Part shown: positions 7,756 to 15,907 of the stretch, in pieces | How the letters are laid out: each line of letters starts with the position of its first letter | Position numbering within the stretch: position 1 is the stretch's first letter | NCBI RefSeq assembly: GCF_000503895.1 | Contig: NC_022997.1 | Coordinates: 3,041,821-3,105,820 of the forward strand | DNA: 64,000 nucleotides | Source of the DNA: Hyphomicrobium nitrativorans NL23 | Lineage (GTDB): Bacteria > Pseudomonadota > Alphaproteobacteria > Rhizobiales > Hyphomicrobiaceae | Direction of reading: 5' to 3' | Notes under the pieces: model-generated | Database searches by the model: none | The model's input: only the letters and a program-made list of their open reading frames with translations | Told to the model about the DNA's origin: nothing | Position numbers and translations under genes: made by a program

Positions 7756-8076
7756 ATGGGCATCGCGCGCACCGTTCAGACCTACCTCGCAAACCGGGGC
7801 GTGAGCTACGACGCCCTCACGCATGAGCCGACCTTGCATGCGCTCGCGACGGAAGCCGAGGTCGCGCAGGTTTTCGCGGATTGCGAGCCGGGCGCCGTCT
7901 CTCCGATGACCGGTGCGTGCGGACTTTCGGGCGTTGTGGACGACAGCCTCGAAGGTTTCGATCACATCTATTTCGAAGCCGGCGACCGCCGCAGGCTGTT
8001 GCATGTCACCGGCCAGGGTTTTCACCGGCTCACGGTCGACCTGCCCCACGTTCCCATCAGCGTACCCGCTCACTGA
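7756..8076 (+). CDS. YbaK/ProX-like domain protein with an internal deletion, 106 aa
   Basis: The N-terminus (TVQTYLANRGVSYDALTHEP) and C-terminal half (ATEAEVAQVFADCEPGAVSP to the end) match the YbaK/aminoacyl-tRNA-deacylase fold. That family normally has about 150 residues. Here the roughly 40-residue middle, which carries the conserved LAKAVVL segment with its key Lys and the following RRLDL strand, is missing, and the flanks are joined in frame. Full members trans-edit mischarged tRNAs. This shortened form lacks the substrate-pocket lysine, so deacylation is doubtful. The ORF is intact and followed by a kinase-like/BON gene. Confidence 0.7.
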   Translation: MGIARTVQTYLANRGVSYDALTHEPTLHALATEAEVAQVFADCEPGAVSPMTGACGLSGVVDDSLEGFDHIYFEAGDRRRLLHVTGQGFHRLTVDLPHVPISVPAH

Positions 8077-8178
8077 AAGGAGAGGCAATCGCTTCGCCAC
8101 TGGACCCGGCTGCCACGCCTTCGACAAAGGACCTGCACGCCGGCATGCCCAGAGGAGGCACCCTCAGAGGAGGACGTC

Positions 8179-9006
8179 ATGGCCGTTATCGCATTGACAC
8201 GGGAAATGGGTACGCGGGGCAGCGAGGTCGCGCAAGGGCTTGCCGAGCGGCTCGGCCTCACCGTCATCCACCAGGAGTTGGTGGAGAACGACGTTGCCCA
8301 GCGCACGGGCCTCGACCGCAACGACGTTCATCGCCTTCTTGAGGGCGAGGCCTCTCTCTGGGAGCGGTGGATGGTCGACAGCCGGCGCATCGTCCAAACG
8401 ACAGCGCTCGAAGTGCTGGAACTCGCACTCAGGGGACATATCGTGATCCGGGGCTGGGGTGCAGCTTATCTCTTGCGCGATATTCCTCACGTTGTGTGCG
8501 TGCGCACTTGCGCGCCGATGTCCTATCGCGAACGCGTCGTCATGGAGCGGCGGGGGCTTCCCGATCTCGGCGCGGCCCGGCGCGAGATCGAACGGCACGA
8601 CTTCGCTCACAACGGGACCATGGAGCAGATGTTCGGCATCGATTGGTCGGACCCCACGCTTTACTCGCTGGTTCTCAACACGGCGCGCGTGCCCGTCTCC
8701 GCGTGCGTCGACCAGATCGCCCGCATGACGGAGCTGCCCACGTTCCAGGAAACGGAACATTCGCGGGCGGCGTTGCTGGACCGGACGATCCTGGCGCGGG
8801 CGCAACAGGCGATGGACCAGCGCTTCGGCAGCCGCTCTCTTCAAAATGGCTTTGAGATCAGCGTTTTCAGTGGGAAGGTGCTTCTTACGGGCGGTTCGAC
8901 CGATGAGCATATGATCGTCGAAGCCATCCGGCTGCTGCAGAGCGTGGACGGCGTGCAAGGCGTGGAGAGCAAAGTTCACCACGTTGCGTTCGTCCCTCCG
9001 GCGTGA
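8179..9006 (+). CDS. Cytidylate kinase-like domain fused to a BON-like domain, 275 aa
   Basis: The first 190 or so residues match the cytidylate-kinase-like family (start VIALTREMGTRGSEVAQGL, then a helical lid with RERVVMERRG). The glycine loop is TREMGTRG rather than a classical GxxGxGK[ST]. Residues about 225-270 (FSGKVLLTGGSTDEH, ending VDGVQGVESKVHHV) form a BON-like alpha/beta unit, usually a membrane- or ligand-binding module. Substrate is unknown. A strong AGAGGAGGA ribosome site precedes the ATG. It is followed by a CBS-domain gene, hinting at nucleotide sensing. Confidence 0.75.
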   Translation: MAVIALTREMGTRGSEVAQGLAERLGLTVIHQELVENDVAQRTGLDRNDVHRLLEGEASLWERWMVDSRRIVQTTALEVLELALRGHIVIRGWGAAYLLRDIPHVVCVRTCAPMSYRERVVMERRGLPDLGAARREIERHDFAHNGTMEQMFGIDWSDPTLYSLVLNTARVPVSACVDQIARMTELPTFQETEHSRAALLDRTILARAQQAMDQRFGSRSLQNGFEISVFSGKVLLTGGSTDEHMIVEAIRLLQSVDGVQGVESKVHHVAFVPPA

Positions 9007-9077
9007 AAGCTTCGGCATAAGGCTGGCAGCACGCTTTCGATTTTTTATTTCAGACGCAAGCGGGAGGATGGCGCGGC

Positions 9078-9515
9078 ATGATCACGGTTCGGCATGTGCT
9101 CAATCAGAAACCTCGCCACCTCCATCACATCCACCCGGACGCCACCGTGCGCGACGCCCTCAAGACGATGGCCGAGCACAACATCGGTGCGCTCGTGGTG
9201 ATGGACGATGGCCATGTCGCCGGCGTGATCACGGAGCGGGACTATGCCCGCAAGATCGTGCTGATGGGCCGCACCTCGCTCGAAACGCCGGTTCGCGAGA
9301 TCATGACGCGGCGCGTGATTTTTGCGCGACCCGAACAATCGGTCGAGGAATCGCTCGCGGTAATGACAGCCCGGACCGTGCGCCACCTCCCCGTGCTGGA
9401 CCAGAACACCGTCATCGGTCTCGTCTCGATCGGGGATCTGGTCAAAGCCGTGATCGCGGACAAGCAGTTCATCATCGAGCAGCTCGAAACCTACATCCAG
9501 GGCGATAACCGATAG
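9078..9515 (+). CDS. Tandem CBS-domain protein, 145 aa
   Basis: Two CBS motifs fill the protein: residues about 1-65 (HHIHPDATVRDALKTMAEHN, then GVITERDYARK) and about 75-135 (IMTRRVIFARPEQSVEESLA, then GLVSIGDLVKAVI). Such stand-alone CBS pairs bind adenine nucleotides and regulate partner enzymes. There is no fused effector. A GGGAGGA ribosome site lies before the ATG and the gene follows the kinase-like/BON gene by about 70 bases in the same direction. Confidence 0.88.
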   Translation: MITVRHVLNQKPRHLHHIHPDATVRDALKTMAEHNIGALVVMDDGHVAGVITERDYARKIVLMGRTSLETPVREIMTRRVIFARPEQSVEESLAVMTARTVRHLPVLDQNTVIGLVSIGDLVKAVIADKQFIIEQLETYIQGDNR

Positions 9516-9622
9516 CGGATTTGACTCTCGAAAAACCGGCCATCCGCGGCCGGCCGACGCAGGCGGTAGACATATCTCGGGCATTGCGCTTGGATCCGGC
9601 TCCACCTCCATCCGGATCCGCA

Positions 9623-10519
9623 ATGCCTCTCTCCTCCTCTCTCAATGCCCCGACCCTTCCGCCGCCGATCCTTTCTGGCGCGGGATCGCTTCTCGAACGC
9701 TACGACGTACTCTTCTGCGACGTGTGGGGCGTCGTGCACGACGGCATTCGCGCCTATCCGCGTGCAACCGACGCGCTGATCCGTTTTCGCGAGCGGGGCG
9801 GCACCGTAATCCTTCTCACCAACGCGCCGGTGCCGCGGCCGCGCGTGGAAGCGATGCTCGAAGCGCGACACGTGCCGCCCACGACTTATGACGGCATCGT
9901 CTCATCGGGCGGGATCGCCCTCGCGCACATGGCGGAGAAAGGCTATCGCGCGGTACACTACATCGGTCCGCGCGAACGCGACGCGGCGTTCTTCGAGCGA
10001 GCGACGGCGCGCGACGTATCGCTCGATATAGCCGAGGCGGTCGTGTGCACAGGTCTCGTGGACGACGTCAACGAGACCGTGGACGACTACAGAGCGTTGC
10101 TCGAAGCGGCGCGCGCACGCGGCTTGCCGTTCGTCTGTGCAAATCCGGATCTTGTCGTGGAAGTCGCCGGCCGTCTTTATCTCTGCGCAGGCGCACTCGC
10201 GGACGTCTACGAGGGGCTTGGCGGCGACGTCTATTGGGCGGGGAAGCCTCATATGACCGCCTACGAGACCGCGACGGCGGCTGCCGCTACGCTGCGGGGC
10301 GCGGACGTCGCGCGAGAAAAAATCCTCGTCATCGGCGATGCGGTGCGGACCGATATCGCAGGCGGCGCGCGTGCGGGGCTCGATGCTCTGTTCATCGCAG
10401 GCGGAATCCACCGCGACGACACGATGATCAACGGCGAGATCGACAGCGAGAAGCTGGCGCGGCTCTTTCCTGCGGACGCGCCGCGCGCGATCGGTGCCAT
10501 GGGGCACCTCGCCTGGTAG
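9623..10519 (+). CDS. HAD-superfamily class IIA hydrolase, 298 aa
   Basis: Motif I is DVWGVVHDG (nucleophile Asp in DxW), then LLTNAPVPRPRV (motif II, Thr/Asn), a capping domain, GKPHMTAYE (motif III Lys) and VIGDAVRTDIAGGARAGLD (motif IV). This set fits the TIGR01459-type class IIA HAD phosphatases common in alphaproteobacteria; substrate unknown. ATG 9623 gives a length usual for the family; an upstream TTG (9521) would add 34 unlikely residues. It converges with ribA, 24 bases apart. Confidence 0.85.
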   Translation: MPLSSSLNAPTLPPPILSGAGSLLERYDVLFCDVWGVVHDGIRAYPRATDALIRFRERGGTVILLTNAPVPRPRVEAMLEARHVPPTTYDGIVSSGGIALAHMAEKGYRAVHYIGPRERDAAFFERATARDVSLDIAEAVVCTGLVDDVNETVDDYRALLEAARARGLPFVCANPDLVVEVAGRLYLCAGALADVYEGLGGDVYWAGKPHMTAYETATAAAATLRGADVAREKILVIGDAVRTDIAGGARAGLDALFIAGGIHRDDTMINGEIDSEKLARLFPADAPRAIGAMGHLAW

Positions 10520-10543
10520 GCGATCCGGCGCTCCGACAATCGC

Positions 10544-11182
10544 TTACAGCTTATGCGCCATGCGGCGGCGCTTGGTTTCGAGATAGTGCTCGTTATGAGC
10601 GCCGGGACGAGTGACGAGCGGCACGCGATCCACGACCTCGATACCCGCCGCATCGAGCGCCTCGATCTTCGCCGGGTTGTTCGTCATCAGACGGATGCGC
10701 GAAAAGCCGAGATCGCGCAGGATCTCGGCTGCCAGCTCATAGTCGCGCGCATCGACGGGCGCTCCGATTTCGATGTTTGCATCCACCGTGTCGCGGCCGT
10801 GATCCTGGAGCGCGTAGGCCTTGATCTTGTTGTAGAGCCCGATGCCGCGCCCTTCGTGATAGGGCAGATAGATCAGCACGCCGTTCGGCGTCCTGGCGAT
10901 GCGCTCCAAGGCGCCGTCGAGCTGGGCGCGGCAATCGCAGCGGAGCGAGTGAAAAATATCGCCGGTGACGCAACCCGAATGGACGCGCACGAGCGGGACT
11001 TCGTCAGCAAGCGCGCCTTCGCCGCGGTTGATGAGCGCCATGGCCTGCGTATGCGGGTCTTTACCTTCATAGGCTCGCGCCTCGAAGACAAACTCGGCAC
11101 CATTCAGCATCACCGGCAACTGCGTGCGCGCGGCGTGCTCGACATTGAGCTCAAGCATTTTTTGGACGCCGCTTGTCGGCAT
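10544..11182 (-). CDS. ribA: GTP cyclohydrolase II
   Basis: Opens the imidazole ring of GTP to start riboflavin synthesis. The zinc site is visible as SGCVTGDIFHSLRCDC (three Cys), followed by YLPYHEGRGIGLYNKIKAY, a catalytic and GTP-binding stretch, and LMTNNPAKIEALDAAGIEVV. There is no fused DHBP synthase. ATG 11182 is preferred for a GAGGA site eight bases upstream; in-frame starts at 11206 and 11281 are possible. It stands alone here, apart from other rib genes. Confidence 0.92.
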   Translation of the reverse strand: MPTSGVQKMLELNVEHAARTQLPVMLNGAEFVFEARAYEGKDPHTQAMALINRGEGALADEVPLVRVHSGCVTGDIFHSLRCDCRAQLDGALERIARTPNGVLIYLPYHEGRGIGLYNKIKAYALQDHGRDTVDANIEIGAPVDARDYELAAEILRDLGFSRIRLMTNNPAKIEALDAAGIEVVDRVPLVTRPGAHNEHYLETKRRRMAHKL

Positions 11183-11335
11183 CGGGATCGTCCTCGTTTT
11201 CTTCATCGGATGAGCGCGAGAGGTATTCCCCGGGCCCTCTGCGGTCGGCCGATATGTTGTAGCATGTGAGACAGGGCGCAAGGTGCGACAAAATCCGAAA
11301 AGGCAAACGGCAGCGGGCTTCCTCTCCTCATCCCC

Positions 11336-11770
11336 TTACCCCATGAGCCGCCCCTGCTCGATCTTGAGACAGCGGTCCATGACGACGGCGAACCCCGCCT
11401 CAGCCGCCTCGCGACCCGCCGCCTCGTTGATCACGCCGATCTGCAGCCACACGGTGCCGATGCCGAGCCGCTCCTTCTCTGCGATTGCGGCCCGCACCAC
11501 TTCAAGGGCGGCTTGCGAATTGCGGAAGACGTCGACGATGTCCACTGGCTCCTCTATCGAGGCCAAATCCGCAAACACGCGCTCACCCAGGAGCGTCTGA
11601 CCAGCGAAGGCGGGGTTAACGGGGATCACCCGATAACCTTCCGCCTGCAGATATCTCATCACGCCGTTGCTCGGCCGGTTCGGTTTGTCGGACGCGCCGA
11701 CGAGCGCGATCGTTCGCGCGGCTCGCAGACTGTTACGGATCTCGTCGTCGCTTGGATTGACGTGAGTCAT
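11336..11770 (-). CDS. CoA-binding (YccU-type Rossmann) protein, 144 aa
   Basis: A single CoA-binding Rossmann domain: TIALVGASDKPNRPSNGVMR at the start of the fold, VIPVNPAF, then VDIVDVFRN and TVWLQIGV, ending AVVMDRCLKIEQGRL. Members bind CoA or related nucleotides and their role is unclear. A GAGG ribosome site precedes the ATG. It is the last gene of a leftward set with the VOC protein (10-base gap) and the crotonase-like protein. Confidence 0.87.
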   Translation of the reverse strand: MTHVNPSDDEIRNSLRAARTIALVGASDKPNRPSNGVMRYLQAEGYRVIPVNPAFAGQTLLGERVFADLASIEEPVDIVDVFRNSQAALEVVRAAIAEKERLGIGTVWLQIGVINEAAGREAAEAGFAVVMDRCLKIEQGRLMG

Positions 11771-11780
11771 GACTGCCTCG

Positions 11781-12206
11781 TTACGGGAGCGTTACGCGCC
11801 CGTCTGCATCCAGCGGGAAGAACGGATTGAATGCCACCTCCCAAAGGTGACCGTCGGGGTCTTTGAAATAGCCGGACACGCCGCCCCAGAAGACGTGCTC
11901 AGCCAGCTTTACGATTGTCGCGCCCGCCGCCTCGGCGTCTGCCAGGGTTTCCGCGACCTCCTGCTCGGTGCGGACATTGTGCGCCAGGGTCACGCCCGAG
12001 AAGGATGTCCTGCCGGCGTCTTCGGTGGCCGCATCCTTCGCCAGCGCCGCGCGGCCGAAGAGCGCGAGCACCGCGCCGCCCGCGGGAAAGAACGCCACCT
12101 CATCTGTGGATGCGGACGAGGCGACGAACCCGAGCCGCTCGTAGAACGCCCTCGCTCGCGGAACGTCTTCCACGCCGAGCGTTACAAGAGAAAGGCGCGG
12201 GTCCAT
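11781..12206 (-). CDS. VOC-family (glyoxalase-like) protein, 141 aa
   Basis: One VOC module pair: RLSLVTLGVEDVPRARAFYE begins the first beta-alpha-beta unit, and GYFKDPDGHLWEVAFNPFF is the typical end of the second. Metal-ligand positions can be suggested (His/Glu in the GHLWE segment), but the reaction is unknown. Only one base separates its ATG from the stop of the crotonase-like gene, so the two are co-translated. Confidence 0.85.
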   Translation of the reverse strand: MDPRLSLVTLGVEDVPRARAFYERLGFVASSASTDEVAFFPAGGAVLALFGRAALAKDAATEDAGRTSFSGVTLAHNVRTEQEVAETLADAEAAGATIVKLAEHVFWGGVSGYFKDPDGHLWEVAFNPFFPLDADGRVTLP

Positions 12207-12207
12207 C

Positions 12208-13053
12208 CTACGCCCCTTTCCATACGGGCGGTCGTTTTTCCAGAAACGCGCAGATCCCCTCGGCGGCGTCGGCCGCCATCATGTTCTCGACCATCACGGC
12301 CGCGGCATATTCGTAAGCCTCCGAGAGCGGCATCTCGATCTGTCGGTAGAAGGCCTCCTTGCCGATGGCGACCGTGAGGCGCGACTTCCCGGCGATCGCG
12401 CGGGCCATGCCGAGCGCCTCGTCACGCACCCGCTCCGGCGCGACCACGCGATTGACGAGCCCATATCGCTCGGCCTCCTCCGCCGAGAGGCGCTCGCCCA
12501 GGAGCAGCATCTCCATGGCGCGCTTTCTCGGCACGTTGCGGGAGAGCGCCACCATCGGCGTCGAGCAGAAAAGGCCGATGTCGACGCCGGGCGTGGCGAA
12601 GGTCGCGGTATCGGCAGCAACGGCGAGGTCGCACGTCGCCACGAGTTGGCAGCCAGCCGCCGTCGCCACACCTTCGACGGCGGCAATCACCGGCTGCCGC
12701 GTGCAGACGATGGCCTGCATGAGGCGGGCGCAGGCTTCCATGGTCTCGGCGTAGAATGCGCGGCCGCCGTCCGGATCCGTGCGATGGGCGTTGAGTTCTT
12801 TCAAGTCGTGACCGGCCGAAAACGCGGGACCGCTGGCGGCGAGGACGACAGCGGCGATGTCGCGGTCGCCGCTCACTTCATCGAGCGCGCGGCCGAGTGC
12901 GCTCATCATCTCACGCGAGAGCGCATTGCGCCGAGCGGGGGCGTCGAGCACGATCAGGGCGATGCCGGGCTCGGGCCGGGAAACGCGAACCGGCCCCTCC
13001 CCCTTCGCGACAGGGGTCGGAGCCGGTTCGGTCGAAGGCAGTTCAGCGTCCAC
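12208..13053 (-). CDS. Crotonase-family protein, ECHDC3-like, lacking both catalytic glutamates
   Basis: Crotonase fold with oxyanion-hole segments FSAGHDLKEL and AAGCQLVATCDLAVA, and the ECHDC3-like run FATPGVDIGLFCSTPMVALS. Aligned on the classical enoyl-CoA hydratase pattern, the two catalytic Glu positions (in GCEL and QPE) are Gln and Gly here. Normal hydratase activity is therefore unlikely; another acyl-CoA reaction or a binding role may apply. The start is GTG 13053 behind GAGGA. The first 25 residues are a Pro-rich extension. It leads a three-gene set with the VOC and CoA-binding genes. Confidence 0.88.
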   Translation of the reverse strand: MDAELPSTEPAPTPVAKGEGPVRVSRPEPGIALIVLDAPARRNALSREMMSALGRALDEVSGDRDIAAVVLAASGPAFSAGHDLKELNAHRTDPDGGRAFYAETMEACARLMQAIVCTRQPVIAAVEGVATAAGCQLVATCDLAVAADTATFATPGVDIGLFCSTPMVALSRNVPRKRAMEMLLLGERLSAEEAERYGLVNRVVAPERVRDEALGMARAIAGKSRLTVAIGKEAFYRQIEMPLSEAYEYAAAVMVENMMAADAAEGICAFLEKRPPVWKGA

Positions 13054-13105
13054 GGGCGTGGTCCTCGATCATGGCCACCCCTGCCGCCGAAGCGGTGGCG
13101 TGGCG

Positions 13106-13663
13106 TCAGGTATCTTCGCCGTCATCGGCCTCGTCGGGAAGCAGCGCCTCGATCTCCTTCAGGTGCTTCTTCACGACATCGACGTTAGACGGATACTGGA
13201 GCTGGGGAACGGCTGCGATCTCCTGTTCGAGATCCTTCAGGATTTCCTTTTTGTCATTGGCCGGAATCGAGGCGTCGGCCTTGATCTCTTCCAGCTCTTT
13301 CTGCATCAGCGCCTTCGGATCGGAGAACGTTCCGCTCTCCCGGTCGTAACCTTCCAGCACCAGCGTGATGTTGGCTCCAACATCCTCGAAGTTCGCGAAA
13401 TCCGCAAAGCCGTGTTTCTTGGCGACGTCGTCAAGCTCTTTGCTCAGACCGTCGTCCAGCTTCTCGCCTGCATCGATCAGCTTCTTGGCCAGCGGCTCGT
13501 AGTCCTTCTGGGCCGCGATGAACGAGGCCACCAGGCTATCGCTCAGCTCGATCTGCTTGAAATCCTCTTGCGCGACGGCGCCCGCCGTCCCAGTCAACGC
13601 GACGGCCAAGCCTGTTCCCAGCGCCACAACGAGCGGCCGAAGCCGCGAGATCAACGTGCTCAT
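13106..13663 (-). CDS. Secreted helical protein of unknown function, 185 aa
   Basis: A signal peptide (about residues 1-32, ending AGAVAQ) precedes an entirely helical, acidic domain with no cysteines. The pattern IAAQKDYEPLAKKL, then AKKHGFADFANFEDV and a long KELEEIKADASI helix, resembles periplasmic proteins of unknown function found in Hyphomicrobiales. ATG 13663 is chosen because a strong AAGGAGG site lies nine bases upstream and the signal peptide starts there. It diverges from rplM across a gap holding two operator-like dyads. Confidence 0.75.
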   Translation of the reverse strand: MSTLISRLRPLVVALGTGLAVALTGTAGAVAQEDFKQIELSDSLVASFIAAQKDYEPLAKKLIDAGEKLDDGLSKELDDVAKKHGFADFANFEDVGANITLVLEGYDRESGTFSDPKALMQKELEEIKADASIPANDKKEILKDLEQEIAAVPQLQYPSNVDVVKKHLKEIEALLPDEADDGEDT

Positions 13664-13835
13664 GAAGCGAAACCTCCTTCGCAATTGGAAATGCGATTCG
13701 TTTATTTCCCGGCGTCTCGCCCAGACGCAGAATTCCTGGGGCAGAAGTGAGACGGATCTGGCCACAGGAACCCGTCGGCCACTTTTTTCCGAAGACCCGC
13801 AGAAGGGCCTGGAGCAAATTCGAGAACCTATTATG

Positions 13836-13872
13836 AGGTAGATAAATACCTTATGGGCGGTACTGGAATACC
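13836..13872. promoter_or_regulatory. Two tandem GGTA-N6-TACC dyads, candidate operator
   Basis: AGGTA-GATAAA-TACCT at 13836-13851 and GGTA-CTGGAA-TACC at 13859-13872 share half-sites and spacing, and their centres are 22 bases apart, two helical turns. They lie in an AT-rich gap between the divergent secreted-protein gene and rplM, 173 bases or more upstream of the first. This is the layout of a cooperative dimer-binding site; the binding protein is unknown. Confidence 0.45.
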
Positions 13873-13922
13873 TCTACGATTATGATATTGAATTTTAACG
13901 GCTTTATTTTATTCCTTTGCCG

Positions 13923-13951
13923 TTGACCGCGCGCATGGGCTCGCGTACACA
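13923..13951 (+). promoter_or_regulatory. Probable sigma-70 promoter of rplM-rpsI
   Basis: TTGACC (13923-13928), a 17-base spacer and TACACA (13946-13951) lie about 50 bases before the rplM start, preceded by an AT-rich stretch. The spacing is ideal and the -35 is near consensus; the -10 is weak. Confidence 0.5.
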
Positions 13952-14001
13952 ACTTTTTCTCTGGGGCGTGCCCCAAATTTCCATTCAGGCCGGAGCGCCA
14001 T

Positions 14002-14463
14002 ATGAAAACGTTCGTCGCCAAACCCGGCGAGGTGGATAAGAAGTGGGTTTTGATCGATGCGGAAGGCCTCGTGGTCGGCCGTCTCGCCGCCCTCATCGCC
14101 ACCCGCCTCAAGGGCAAGCATAAAGCTCTTTATACGCCTCACGTCGATTGCGGCGACAACGTCGTCGTCATCAACGCCGAGAAGGCCGTCTTCACCGGCA
14201 ACAAGACCGAAGACAAGGTCTACTACCGCCACACCGGCTACGCAGGCGGCATCAAGGCCACCACGCCGAAGCAGATCCTCGAAGGCCGCTTCCCGGAGCG
14301 CGTCATCGAACTCGCCGTCGAGCGCATGCTCGCGCGCGGCCCGCTGCAGCGTAAGCTGATGCGGAACCTCAAGATCTACAAGGGCACCGAGCATCCGCAT
14401 GCGGCACAGACGCCGACGCCGCTCGATATTGCCGCTCTCAACCGCAAGAATGCGAGGGCCTGA
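14002..14463 (+). CDS. rplM: 50S ribosomal protein L13
   Basis: Full-length L13 (153 aa). Diagnostic segments are [44 protein letters not shown] and [21 protein letters not shown]. It binds 23S rRNA early in 50S assembly. A GGAG site lies seven bases before the ATG. rpsI follows after five bases, the conserved bacterial pair. Confidence 0.98.
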   Translation: MKTFVAKPGEVDKKWVLIDAEGLVVGRLAALIATRLKGKHKALYTPHVDCGDNVVVINAEKAVFTGNKTEDKVYYRHTGYAGGIKATTPKQILEGRFPERVIELAVERMLARGPLQRKLMRNLKIYKGTEHPHAAQTPTPLDIAALNRKNARA

Positions 14464-14468
14464 TACGC

Positions 14469-14948
14469 ATGGCACAGGAAACCAGAACCCTCGACGATCT
14501 CGGCGCCCTCAAGGATGCCGCTCCGGCCGAAGCCCCGCGCCACGTGCAGAAGCTCGACCCCTACGGCCGCGCCTATGCTACCGGCAAGCGCAAGGACGCC
14601 GTCGCACGCGTCTGGATCAAGCCGGGCCGCGGCCAGATCACGATCAACAACAAGGACTACACGGCGTACTTCGCCCGTCCGGTGCTGCAGATGCTGCTTC
14701 AGCAGCCGCTCGCAGCCGCCAACCGCGCCTCGCAGTTCGACATCGTCGCGACGGTCGCCGGCGGCGGTCTTTCCGGGCAGGCAGGCGCTATCCGTCACGG
14801 CATCTCGAAGGCGCTGACCTACTACGAGCCGGAGCTTCGCGCCGTGCTCAAGAAGGGCGGCTTCCTCACCCGCGACAGCCGTACCGTCGAGCGTAAGAAG
14901 TACGGCCGGGCCAAGGCTCGCCGCAGCTTCCAGTTCTCGAAGCGCTAA
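14469..14948 (+). CDS. rpsI: 30S ribosomal protein S9
   Basis: S9 with a typical alphaproteobacterial N-terminal extension (about residues 1-30). The core starts [18 protein letters not shown] and includes [19 protein letters not shown]. The basic C-terminus ends FQFSKR, the tail that reaches the ribosomal P site. It is co-transcribed with rplM and followed by a strong terminator. Confidence 0.98.
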   Translation: MAQETRTLDDLGALKDAAPAEAPRHVQKLDPYGRAYATGKRKDAVARVWIKPGRGQITINNKDYTAYFARPVLQMLLQQPLAAANRASQFDIVATVAGGGLSGQAGAIRHGISKALTYYEPELRAVLKKGGFLTRDSRTVERKKYGRAKARRSFQFSKR

Positions 14949-14973
14949 GTATCGAACGCATCTCGCGTTTGCG

Positions 14974-15000
14974 ACAGCCCGCCCAAAAGGCGGGCTGTTT
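14974..15000 (+). terminator. Rho-independent terminator after rpsI
   Basis: A 10-bp GC-rich stem, ACAGCCCGCC paired with GGCGGGCTGT, with a short CAAAA loop, ends in TTT. It starts 26 bases after the rpsI stop. The remaining gap to the next gene (15003-15188) shows no convincing riboswitch. Confidence 0.85.
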
Positions 15001-15188
15001 CGTTTGCGGCCTGCCGTTCGCGGCCACACCTACTCCCCTCGGTATTCGCCGACCGCCCCGGCAAGGTAAAGACGGGCAACTTTGTGGCCAGCGCCCCTTG
15101 GCGCACCTTGACTACGGCTCGGCGGCTCCCCTAATGCCTCCCTGTTCAGGAGACATAGGACTTTGGCTGGGGAGCGCAGGGAAAACAT

Positions 15189-15905
15189 ATGGACTGGCTT
15201 TACGACTGGTTTGTCGAACACTCCGTCGCGCTCTTCAACATCATCCTCATCGACTTAACGCTGGCGGGCGATAACGCGATCGTCGTCGGCATGGCCGCCT
15301 CGCGCGTGGCGCCCGAATACCGGGCGCGCGTGATCTTCTGGGGCATCACCGGCGCGGTGGTGCTGCGCATTCTCTTCTCCGGCATTGCCGTGCAACTGCT
15401 GCAGATCATCGGCCTCACGCTCGCGGGCGGCCTGCTGCTGCTGTTCGTCGCCTGGAAGATGTACCGCCAGATCGTGGAGGGCGACATGCACGCCATCCAC
15501 GACATCGAGGCCAACGCCGGGAACGCCCCCACCAAGGGCACCGAGGTGAGCTTCTGGAGCGCGCTCTGGACCATCATCCTGGCCGACGTCTCGATGTCGC
15601 TCGACAACGTGCTGGCCGTCGCGGGCGTCGCGCAGGGCACGAGCGAGCCAATGGCCATCCTCGTCATCGGCCTCGGCCTCGCGATCGTTCTCATGGCGGT
15701 GGCCTCGACCTACATCGCGAAACTGCTTGCGAACTATCCCTGGATCGCCTGGCTCGGCCTCATCATCATCGTGTGGGTTGCGCTCGACATGATCTACACC
15801 GATAGCCACAAGGTCTTCTGCGCGACCTACGGCGTCGGCTGCTCGGAAACGCTGTTCCAAGGCGTCGTCAAGCGGCTCGGCCTCAGCAGCTTGTTTGGAT
15901 ACTAG
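15189..15905 (+). CDS. TerC-family integral membrane protein (YjbE-type), 238 aa
   Basis: About seven membrane helices. The two repeats each carry the TerC signature: LAGDNAIVVG (helix 1) and MSLDNVLAVAG (middle), whose acidic and polar residues form the ion path. Members are implicated in manganese or other metal export. A hydrophilic loop (about residues 100-118) links the halves. It is followed by argC after two bases and is probably co-transcribed with it. Confidence 0.9.
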   Translation: MDWLYDWFVEHSVALFNIILIDLTLAGDNAIVVGMAASRVAPEYRARVIFWGITGAVVLRILFSGIAVQLLQIIGLTLAGGLLLLFVAWKMYRQIVEGDMHAIHDIEANAGNAPTKGTEVSFWSALWTIILADVSMSLDNVLAVAGVAQGTSEPMAILVIGLGLAIVLMAVASTYIAKLLANYPWIAWLGLIIIVWVALDMIYTDSHKVFCATYGVGCSETLFQGVVKRLGLSSLFGY

Positions 15906-15907
15906 CG

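Noticed and set aside
15003-15188. A possible yybP-ykoY manganese riboswitch upstream of the TerC gene
   Set aside because: A GGGGAGTAGG-like string occurs only on the strand opposite to terC; the forward strand lacks the paired core.
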